NCBI GenBank assembly: GCA_035291645.1
Contig: DATDRQ010000059.1
Span: 1-16,575 of the forward strand
Source: DATDRQ01 sp035291645
Lineage (GTDB): Bacteria; Chloroflexota; Anaerolineae; Anaerolineales; UBA4823
Length of the DNA: 16,575 nt
Direction of reading: 5' to 3'
The notes beneath the pieces are model-generated. The model did not search any database. It was given only the letters and a program-made list of their open reading frames with translations, and was not told the DNA's origin. The translations under genes and the position numbers were made by a program. Below, piece by piece: positions 6,809 to 12,999 of the stretch; position 1 is the stretch's first letter, and each line of letters starts with the position of its first letter.

Positions 6809-7588
6809 ATGCTGAACACCGTCGATCTTTCCCTATCTTTGACTAAGGATGAATACCAGCGCGACCAGGTTAAGTACCAGGTGGCGCTGCATTTGCTCGG
6901 CTACCAGGTGTACGTGCAGCAGCGACCGGTGATCATCCTCTTCGAAGGTTGGGACGCGGCCGGAAAAGGGGGGGCGATCAAGCGCGTCACGGAAAAGCTG
7001 GACCCGCGTGGCTACGTCGTCTACTCGATCGCAGCCCCCGAGGGGGAAGACGCTTCCCGCCACTACCTGTACCGCTTCTGGCGGCGACTGCCCGAAGCCG
7101 GCCAGATCGCCATCTTCGACCGCAGCTGGAATGGCCGGGTGATGGTCGAACGCATCGAAGGATTCGCCAGGGAGGAGGACTGGAGGCGCGGTTACCGGGA
7201 GATCAACCAGTTCGAGCGCCAGCTGGTCGATTTCGGGACGATCCTGTTCAAGTTCTGGATCCACATCAGCCAGGAAGAGCAACTGCGCCGCTTCGAGGCG
7301 CGCGCTTCCGACCCGCTTCGTTCCTGGAAGCTCACCGCCGAGGACTGGCGCAACCGTGAGAAATGGGATCCCTATGAGGCCTCGGTCGATGAAATGCTGC
7401 TCAAGACCAGCACGGTCACCGCCCCGTGGACGGTCGTCGAAGGGGACGACAAGCTGTATGCCCGCATCAAGGTGCTGAAGACTCTGGTGGATAAGCTCAG
7501 CCAGGAGCTTAACTTTGACCCGTTTGCTGAGGTAAAATTAACAGTCACCGATAAAGCGAAATCAAAAAAGAAGAAGAACCGGGCGTAG
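6809..7588 (+). CDS. Polyphosphate kinase 2 family protein (PPK2), second of a tandem pair
   Basis: The protein has 259 residues and the same fold and presumed chemistry as the preceding gene. Walker A GWDAAGKGG is at 47-55, Walker B FDRSWNGR at 103-110, the lid sequence HISQEEQLRRF at 152-162, and APWT at 205-208. All align without a gap with the first copy. The Y-to-N change after FDRSW and the different residues at 71-100 (SIAAPEGEDASRH against the first copy's HPIRGARTYEKKR) suggest different substrate preference. The C-terminus ends in a lysine-rich stretch (KSKKKKNRA), which could bind the anionic polymer. GGGAGA lies about 8 nt before the ATG. Only 30 bp separate it from ppk1, so these two and the CHAD gene are probably cotranscribed. 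Confidence 0.92.
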   Translation: MLNTVDLSLSLTKDEYQRDQVKYQVALHLLGYQVYVQQRPVIILFEGWDAAGKGGAIKRVTEKLDPRGYVVYSIAAPEGEDASRHYLYRFWRRLPEAGQIAIFDRSWNGRVMVERIEGFAREEDWRRGYREINQFERQLVDFGTILFKFWIHISQEEQLRRFEARASDPLRSWKLTAEDWRNREKWDPYEASVDEMLLKTSTVTAPWTVVEGDDKLYARIKVLKTLVDKLSQELNFDPFAEVKLTVTDKAKSKKKKNRA

Positions 7589-7618
7589 CCTGATAAAGAG
7601 TATGCCAGGGAGTTCGTT

Positions 7619-9775
7619 ATGGAAGCACTGAAGGTTCCCGAGAAGGTTGTAGAGAAGTCTATTGTTAAAGGAAGCGAGCCCCGGATTGACCTGAGCGATC
7701 CCAGGCTGTATATCAATCGTGAGCTCAGCCTGTTGGAATTCCAGCGGCGGGTGCTGGAGGAAGCCCAGGACGAGAGCAACCCCTTGCTGGAACGAGTCAA
7801 ATTCCTCTCGATTGTCGGATCGAACCTGGACGAATTTTTCATGATCCGCATGGCCGGGTTGAAAAAGCAGGTGGCAGCCGGAGTCGTCGATCTGCCCCCG
7901 GATGGGATGGCGCCCGCCGAACAGATCGCCGCTATCCGCAAGGTGACTCAGCTGCTGATGACCCAGGCCCGCGAGTGCCTGCGTAAAGACCTGTTACCCC
8001 GGCTGGACGCAGAAGGTCTCCACATCCTGGATTATTCCCAACTAACCGAGCGCCAGAAGGAGACCGTCAACAACTATTTCCACGAAGTGGTCTTTCCGGT
8101 CCTCACACCCCTGGCCTTTGACCCGGGCCATCCCTTCCCCCATATCTCCAACTTGAGCCTGAACCTGGCAGTGGTGATCCGGAACAGACGCGATCACTTC
8201 GCCCGTGTCAAAGTCCCCGCCAGCCTGCCACGCCTGGTGCCTATCAAGCGTTCGAGCGGCAGCCACCGGCGGGACGGGACCGTGCCTCACCACCACTACT
8301 TCGTCTGGTTGGAGCAACTGATCGCCGCTAACCTGGACGACCTGTTTCCGGGCATGGAGATTGGCGAGGCGCACCCCTTCCGGGTGACGCGCGATGCCGA
8401 TACGATGATCCAGGAGCTGGAGGCCTTCGACCTGCTCGAGACCATTGCCCAGGGAGTGCGCCAGCGGCGGTTTGGCTCGGTGGTGCGGGTAACCGTAAAC
8501 AAAGAAATGCCCCTGCACATCCGGGACATCCTGATCGAGAACCTGGAGATGGACCGCAACGACATGTACACCATGGATGGGCCTTTGGGGGTCAGCAACC
8601 TGATGGGCCTGTACCAGGTTGATCGCTATGACCTGAAAGACCCGCCCTTCCTGCCGGCTCTCCCGGCGCCTTTCAAGAGCGAGAGTTACGATGGCAATAT
8701 CTTCGGGGCGATCCGGCAGGGTGACATCTTGCTCCACCATCCTTACGATTCCTTCGCCCCGGTCGTGGATTTCCTGCGGGCAGGCGCTAATGACCCGGAC
8801 GTCCTGGCGATCAAGCAAACGCTCTACCGGGTAGGGCGCAATTCCCCGGTGGTCAAGGCCTTGCTGGAAGCGCGCGAGCACAGCAAGCAGGTGGCGGTCC
8901 TGGTAGAGCTCAAGGCGCGCTTCGACGAGGAGAGCAATATCGGCTGGGCGCGCGCCCTGGAGCGCGAGGGCGTCCATGTGGTCTACGGCTTGTTGGGGCT
9001 AAAAACCCACTCCAAGGTCGCCCTGGTGGTGCGCAAGGAAGGCGACCGCATCCGCCGCTATGTCCACCTCTCCACCGGCAATTACAACGCCGTGACGGCT
9101 CAAATCTATGAAGATATCGGTATGTTCACTTGCGACGAGGAAATCGGCGCCGATTCGACCGACCTTTTCAACTACCTGACCGGCTACTCCGCCAAGAAGG
9201 ATTATCGCAAGCTGCTGGTCGCCCCGATCAACCTGCGCGCCCGCATGACCGGGCTGATCGAGCGTGAGATCCAGCACCAGAGCAGTGGAGTCCAGGGCCA
9301 CCTGATCTTCAAGATCAACTCGCTGGTCGATAAGCAGATGATCCAGCTGCTTTACCGCGCCTCCCAGGCTGGCGTCAAGGTAGATCTGATCGTGCGCGGC
9401 ATGTGCTGCTTGCGTCCCGGGTTAGAAGGGATCAGCGAAAACATCCGCGTGATCAGCGTAGTCGGGCGCTTCCTGGAGCATAGCCGCATCTATTACTTCC
9501 TCAACGGCGGCAAGGAGCAGATCTACCTGGGCAGCGCCGATCTCATGCCGCGTAACATCAACAACCGGGTCGAGGTGCTCTTCCCGGTCGAGGAACCGCG
9601 CCATATCCGTTACTTGCGCCAGGAGGTGCTGGCGGAATATTTCATCGATAATCTCAAAGCGCGCCTCATGCAGCCGGACGGGACCTACCAGCACCCGGAG
9701 CGCGACCCCAGGGATAAACTGCTGAGCGTGCAGTCTCAGATGATCGGGAAGCGCCAGCCGGGCGCAAGGAGATAG
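7619..9775 (+). CDS. ppk1: Polyphosphate kinase 1 (PPK1)
   Basis: PPK1 reversibly polymerises the gamma-phosphate of ATP into long-chain polyphosphate through a phosphohistidine. The protein has 718 residues. The N-terminal YINRELSLLEFQRRVLEEA and GSNLDEFFMIR (N69, matching the ATP-site Asn) are followed by the catalytic core. R404 in TLYR and R434 in KARFDEE correspond to the magnesium-site arginines. H464 in GLKTHSK is the autophosphorylated histidine, and H621 in LEHSR the second essential histidine. All four sit at a constant offset of 29 from the E. coli numbering as I recall it (375, 405, 435, 592). YVHLSTGNYN and GSADLMPRN are also intact. AGGGAG lies 6 nt before the start. The gene ends 6 bp before the next start. 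Confidence 0.97.
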   Translation: MEALKVPEKVVEKSIVKGSEPRIDLSDPRLYINRELSLLEFQRRVLEEAQDESNPLLERVKFLSIVGSNLDEFFMIRMAGLKKQVAAGVVDLPPDGMAPAEQIAAIRKVTQLLMTQARECLRKDLLPRLDAEGLHILDYSQLTERQKETVNNYFHEVVFPVLTPLAFDPGHPFPHISNLSLNLAVVIRNRRDHFARVKVPASLPRLVPIKRSSGSHRRDGTVPHHHYFVWLEQLIAANLDDLFPGMEIGEAHPFRVTRDADTMIQELEAFDLLETIAQGVRQRRFGSVVRVTVNKEMPLHIRDILIENLEMDRNDMYTMDGPLGVSNLMGLYQVDRYDLKDPPFLPALPAPFKSESYDGNIFGAIRQGDILLHHPYDSFAPVVDFLRAGANDPDVLAIKQTLYRVGRNSPVVKALLEAREHSKQVAVLVELKARFDEESNIGWARALEREGVHVVYGLLGLKTHSKVALVVRKEGDRIRRYVHLSTGNYNAVTAQIYEDIGMFTCDEEIGADSTDLFNYLTGYSAKKDYRKLLVAPINLRARMTGLIEREIQHQSSGVQGHLIFKINSLVDKQMIQLLYRASQAGVKVDLIVRGMCCLRPGLEGISENIRVISVVGRFLEHSRIYYFLNGGKEQIYLGSADLMPRNINNRVEVLFPVEEPRHIRYLRQEVLAEYFIDNLKARLMQPDGTYQHPERDPRDKLLSVQSQMIGKRQPGARR

Positions 9776-9781
9776 CCGGTA

Positions 9782-11692
9782 ATGGGAGATTTCATCCAGG
9801 AAGATATCCGCTCCCAGATCGAAGATCTGGCCATGCACGGGGAGAACCCTGCGGTTCGCCGCAGGGCGCAGATTCTGCTGCTATATGACCAGGGATTGCC
9901 CACCCGGGAGGTGGCCGAGCGCGTCGGCCTCTCGAAAGGGCGCGTGCGCTACTGGCGCCGCCGCTTCGAACGAACTGGCCTGGCGATGTTCGCCTCCCTG
10001 AAAGAAAAGGCGCCGATAAAAATTGATGAGCCAGCCGGGCCGGAATCCCCCCGACCAGAGGGGCTGCCGATTGCGGAGCCGGCTGAGGAAATCCGGGCGG
10101 GTGAGGCGTTTGCTTCACAGGAGCCGACCGCAGAGATCGCTTCTTACGCGGACCTCGAGCGCCACTATCCGGCCGGTCTGCAGCGCGCCGAGCACCTGCG
10201 CGACCTGGCGCTGGATCTATTCGATCGCTCCTGGCCTGTCCACAACCTGCCCGAGAGTCACCGCCGCCTGCTGGAGACCGCCATCCTGCTCCAGCACCTG
10301 GCCGAGCTCCAGCAGGAGGAGGGCAGCCGGTCGGATTACCTGTTTATCCTTTCCCATCCTCAGACGAACCTGAATGAAGAGGAATCGTCTATCGTAGAGC
10401 GGGCGCTGCGCTACCAGCAGGGCAAAACCAGGCGCCTGGTGGCCGACTCGGACCACCGGCCGGCCGGCGAGAAAGAAGCGCTCTACCTGGCAGCCCTGGT
10501 GCGGCTGGCCGGCGGGTTGGATGATTCTCACACCCAATCGACGACGATCCAATCCATGGAGAGCTCGCCCGATCGATTGGTCATCCGGGTCAGCGGGCCG
10601 TCGGCAGAATCGGACGCGCGCGCAGCCGAAAAGAAAGCCGGGCTGTGGGCCGGTCTGTTCGGGCAGGTCGTGGACGTGCACGTCTATCACCCCGCCCTGG
10701 AGGTAGCTGGTGAACCCGGCCTGGAGGGGTTGATGGCGCGCCAGAGCCCGGGCATCGGGCCGGATGACCTGTTCTCCGAGGCCGGGCGCAAGGTGCTGGG
10801 CTTCCATTTCGCCGCCATGCTGCGCCACGAGGACGGCACCCGCTCGGGGCTGGATATCGAGGACCTGCACGATATGCGCGTGGCGACGCGCCGCATGCGG
10901 GCGGCTTTCGAAGTCTTCGACGGGGCCTTCGAACCCCAGGTCATCCGCAAGCACCTGAAAGGCCTGCGGGCGACCGGCCGCGCCCTGGGCCGGGTGCGCG
11001 ACCTGGACGTCTTCATGGAGAAGGCCGAGCGCTACCTGGAGACGTTGCCGGGGGACCAGCACGAGGGTCTTGCACCTTTGTTGGAGTCCTGGAAGGCGGA
11101 GCGCGAGAAAGGCCGCGCCGCCATGCTGGCTCATCTGGATGGAAAAGACTACGCCCGGTTTAAGGAGAAATTTCTCGCCTTTGTGACTTCCACGGGAGCC
11201 GGGGCTCGCCAGACCTCTGTAGATATGCCCTACCCGCCGCGCGTGCGGCATGTCGTGCCGGAGCTGATCTACTCCCGCCTGGGAGTCGTGCGCAGTTACG
11301 AGGCCGTCTTGGGCAGTGCTTCTCTGGAGCAAATGCACGCCCTGCGCATCGAGTTCAAGAAGCTGCGCTATACGTTGGAGTTCTTCCGAGAAGTGCTGGG
11401 ATCATCAGCCGGGGAGGTGATCGAGGCGATCAAAGTCATGCAGGATCACCTGGGCGACTTAAACGACGCCGACGTCGCCTGCCAGCTCCTGCGCGCCTTC
11501 CTGGATGAGTGGGAGGAGCGCCAGGCCCTGCTGCCGATCGAGGAGCGCCAGAATCCTGAGCCGATCGTGGCCTACCTGGGCGCCAAGCACGCCGAGCGCC
11601 ACCAGCTGATGGTCTCTTTCCCGCAGGCCTGGGAGCGCTTCAACCGGCCGGAACTGCGCACGGCCCTGGCGGGGGCCATCGCCGGGCTGTAA
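9782..11692 (+). CDS. HTH + Ppx C-terminal-like HD-fold + CHAD domain fusion protein of the polyphosphate operon
   Basis: The 636-residue protein has three recognisable parts. Residues about 20-70 form a homeodomain-like HTH of the kind seen in IS630-type transposases and regulators (REVAERVGLSKGRVRYWRRR). A low-complexity Pro/Glu linker covers about 76-118. Residues about 120-305 resemble the C-terminal HD-like domain of exopolyphosphatase/GppA. The block AILLQHLAEL...SDYLFILSHP...LNEEESSIVERALRYQQGK matches the E. coli Ppx pattern, with the HD metal pair absent (LQHLA instead of LHDIG). Residues about 325-630 form a CHAD domain: LHDMRVATRRMR (H363, R366, R370, R371, R373), LGRVRDLDV, MHALRIEFKKLRY (H519) and LGDLNDADV. 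CHAD domains are known to bind polyphosphate and localise to granules. AAGGAG (9766-9771) precedes the ATG, which lies 6 bp after the ppk1 stop. I infer a non-enzymatic polyphosphate-binding protein, possibly linking polymer to DNA or sensing it. Confidence 0.85.
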   Translation: MGDFIQEDIRSQIEDLAMHGENPAVRRRAQILLLYDQGLPTREVAERVGLSKGRVRYWRRRFERTGLAMFASLKEKAPIKIDEPAGPESPRPEGLPIAEPAEEIRAGEAFASQEPTAEIASYADLERHYPAGLQRAEHLRDLALDLFDRSWPVHNLPESHRRLLETAILLQHLAELQQEEGSRSDYLFILSHPQTNLNEEESSIVERALRYQQGKTRRLVADSDHRPAGEKEALYLAALVRLAGGLDDSHTQSTTIQSMESSPDRLVIRVSGPSAESDARAAEKKAGLWAGLFGQVVDVHVYHPALEVAGEPGLEGLMARQSPGIGPDDLFSEAGRKVLGFHFAAMLRHEDGTRSGLDIEDLHDMRVATRRMRAAFEVFDGAFEPQVIRKHLKGLRATGRALGRVRDLDVFMEKAERYLETLPGDQHEGLAPLLESWKAEREKGRAAMLAHLDGKDYARFKEKFLAFVTSTGAGARQTSVDMPYPPRVRHVVPELIYSRLGVVRSYEAVLGSASLEQMHALRIEFKKLRYTLEFFREVLGSSAGEVIEAIKVMQDHLGDLNDADVACQLLRAFLDEWEERQALLPIEERQNPEPIVAYLGAKHAERHQLMVSFPQAWERFNRPELRTALAGAIAGL

Positions 11693-11738
11693 ACCCTCAC
11701 ACACGCATCTCAATCAGCAGATCGGCTCCCCCTTTTTT

Positions 11739-11831
11739 GTCGTTGCGAGACCAGCGTTTTTGCTGGTCGAAGCAATCTCCTTTACGGCCTAATGAGAGGG
11801 ATTGCTTCGGCAAAGAACGCCTCGCAAAGAC
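11739..11831. repeat. Interspersed palindromic repeat element, copy 2
   Basis: The edges GTCGTTGCGAG (11739-11749) and CTCGCAAAGAC (11821-11831) are inverted with one mismatch. Inside are a small perfect hairpin, ACCAGC/GCTGGT (11750-11755, 11762-11767), and the family core CGAAGCAATC (11768-11777) opposite GATTGCTTCG (11800-11809). The left edge is identical to the reverse complement of the right edge of the copy at 5508-5615. It lies in the 340-bp gene-free stretch 11693-12032. Confidence 0.7.
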
Positions 11832-11841
11832 AAGATATCAG

Positions 11842-11903
11842 GTCGTCGCGAGAGCGGCGCAGCCGCCCGAAGCAATCTCCCGGTTATCCTGGTGGGAGAT
11901 TGC
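11842..11903. repeat. Interspersed palindromic repeat element, copy 3 (adjacent to copy 2)
   Basis: GTCGTCGCGAG (11842-11852) is a one-base variant of the family edge. The core GAAGCAATCTCCC is opposed by GGGAGATTGC (11894-11903), a perfect 10-bp stem with GCAATCTCCC at 11872-11881. The right boundary is unclear. Sequence to about 11938 is GC-rich and may belong to it. Confidence 0.6.
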
Positions 11904-11965
11904 GTGCGAACGGAGTTCGCCGGCTTCGCTCGCAGCCACTGTTTTGGAACATCGGTAGCTCAGGG

Positions 11966-11995
11966 CCTTGTGCCCGTGCCCTCACGCCCACAAGG
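11966..11995. repeat. Hairpin in the gap before the broken response regulator
   Basis: CCTTGTG (11966-11972) and CACAAGG (11989-11995) are perfectly complementary with a 16-nt loop, and GGGC blocks extend both arms partly. It lies downstream of the minus-strand gene but has no T run, so it is more likely another repeat or a structural remnant than a terminator. Confidence 0.35.
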
Positions 11996-12032
11996 GGCTG
12001 ATCTACACGAGATGCCAATGACAGTTTATAGC

Positions 12033-12386
12033 TCAAGAGCTCCCCTCCACCACCTTAATCTCCTCCTCGGTCAGCCCGTACTGCGCGTACACCCGCCGGT
12101 CGATCCCGGCGTCCAGCCCTTTGACGCGGTCGTCCACGGCGTCGCGGGCGGTGAGCATCAGGAATGGGGTGCAGTCACCGCGTTGACGGAGTTCGCGGCA
12201 GACGGTCAAGCCGTCAATTATGGGGAGCATGATGTCGAGGATAATGAGGTCACTGGGTGCGACCTCAGCCCAGTCGAGGGCGTCCCGTCCGGTGAAAACA
12301 GCGTCCACGGCGTAGCCGGATTGTTCCAGCCCGCGCTTGACGTAGGCCGATATTCTGTGTTCGTCTTCAACCAGCAATATGCGCAC
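12033..12386 (-). pseudogene. Truncated OmpR/PhoB-family response regulator fused in frame to a DNA-methylase-like C-terminal tail
   Basis: Residues 1-94 are a clear receiver domain: acidic pocket E7/D8, phospho-acceptor D51 in ILDIMLP, T79 in LTARD, and VKGLDAG. At the point where family members read GADDYLVKPF the sequence switches to IDRRVYAQYGLTEEEIKVVE and stops at 117 residues. The conserved lysine, the last helix of the receiver and the whole winged-helix DNA-binding domain are missing. The tail is the pattern I know from the extreme C-terminus of Eco57I-like/type ISP restriction-methylase proteins (IDRxVYxLYGLTEEEI..VE). The junction lies near 12102-12107. No histidine kinase remains next to it. 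The start is GTG (12384-12386) without a Shine-Dalgarno, consistent with a leaderless mRNA. I read it as a deletion scar. A functional single-domain regulator is unlikely without the lysine. Confidence 0.75.
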
Positions 12387-12392
12387 GTCAAT

Positions 12393-12426
12393 AGTATAAG
12401 GTGAAAAGATGAAGTTTGGATGAAGT
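12393..12426 (-). promoter_or_regulatory. Leaderless promoter with 11-bp tandem OmpR/PhoB-type operator
   Basis: On the minus strand a TATACT -10 box (12393-12398) is followed by 6 nt and then the GTG start, so +1 would fall on the start codon. ACTTCATC occurs twice with exactly 11-bp spacing (plus-strand GATGAAGT at 12408-12415 and 12419-12426), covering roughly -22 to -40 in place of a -35 element. Direct repeats with helical-turn spacing over the -35 are the standard operator form for OmpR/PhoB-family regulators, so this was probably the autoregulated promoter of the original regulator. Confidence 0.5.
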
Positions 12427-12443
12427 CATCACCGATTTACAAA

Positions 12444-12525
12444 CGAGCCTTGCCTGCCCCGCACTGCCGTTTCACAAGCTGAAATAACCGGCGAGCCGTA
12501 TCTCTGAGAAACAAGGCTCGCCGGT
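12444..12525. repeat. Nested, mutually exclusive inverted repeats
   Basis: ACCGGCGAGCC (12487-12497) and GGCTCGCCGGT (12515-12525) form a perfect 11-bp stem with a 17-nt loop. A third segment, CGAGCCTTG (12444-12452), is perfectly complementary to CAAGGCTCG (12512-12520), so it competes for the same arm. It lies 39 nt past the stop of the minus-strand gene and could act as its terminator, though on the minus strand only TATTTC follows. Confidence 0.45.
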
Positions 12526-12563
12526 CGCAGGTTTGGACTGCTTTGCGAATGGTGGCGGACCGA

Positions 12564-12863
12564 TCAGAACTGTAACCAACCGGCGTCCGACCAGACCGTT
12601 ACCTGAGGTTGGCTTTCGAACATCTTCGCAAATTCGGCTGCCAGGTCCGGATCACTATACAGTTTTTGAATTGCTTCCAGGTTATCCCAGAAATCAATCG
12701 CCAAGAATTCGTTGCCATTTTGGATATTCAGATAGGTCTGGTGGCTGGTATTGCCCATCTGTTTGCCCTTTGGGGAAATCATTGACACAGTCGCATCATG
12801 AGCCTGATGGGCCTGCTCGTTACTGCCTTTGAGATTTCCACGAACCATAACAATGTACCGCAT
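12564..12863 (-). CDS. Small dimeric alpha/beta-barrel (ABM/EthD-like) protein of unknown substrate
   Basis: The protein has 99 residues. The frame stays open further upstream, but the start at 12863 is set by a perfect AGGAGGT (12869-12875 on the minus strand) 5 nt before ATG. The sequence MRYIVMVRG...FLAIDFWDNLEAIQKLYSDPDLAAEF...PQVTVWSDAGW has the strand-helix-strand plan and the 'W.(N/S)(L)EA...(F/Y)..P' helix of the dimeric alpha+beta barrel superfamily, which includes antibiotic biosynthesis monooxygenases and EthD-like proteins. No signal peptide and no cofactor motif is visible. It is divergent from the ECF sigma gene across a 136-bp shared promoter region. In SnoaL-type ECF systems the neighbour is often a small oxidoreductase of this size and is the sigma factor's target, which is the best guess for its regulation here. 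Confidence 0.75.
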   Translation of the reverse strand: MRYIVMVRGNLKGSNEQAHQAHDATVSMISPKGKQMGNTSHQTYLNIQNGNEFLAIDFWDNLEAIQKLYSDPDLAAEFAKMFESQPQVTVWSDAGWLQF

Positions 12864-12925
12864 GATATACCTCCTGAAAATGATTGGATTTAATAGATAT
12901 GACGGCAAAATCGTGGAAATCCTTG

Positions 12926-12955
12926 CGCTCAATTTGGAGCGATCAGATATATAAT
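12926..12955 (+). promoter_or_regulatory. Promoter and palindromic operator in the divergent region
   Basis: TATAAT at 12950-12955 is a consensus -10 pointing to the sigma-factor gene. The small palindrome CGCTC-AATTTG-GAGCG (12926-12941) covers the position expected for the -35 hexamer (about 12927-12932). A repressor or activator could act there. No ECF-type -35 could be assigned with confidence. Confidence 0.4.
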
Positions 12956-12999
12956 CGCGAAATATTGGCTTTCGATCATAGCTCTCACGGGAGTAAATG

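Noticed and set aside
11946..12010. tRNA-like stretch containing GGTAGCTCAG
   Set aside because: The D-loop-like decamer is there, but there is no paired acceptor stem, no anticodon arm and no GTTCGA T-loop at the right distance.
11802..12404. 200-codon plus-strand frame across the repeat and the broken response regulator
   Set aside because: The right part is the antisense shadow of the receiver domain and the left part is repeat DNA. It has no domain and no Shine-Dalgarno.
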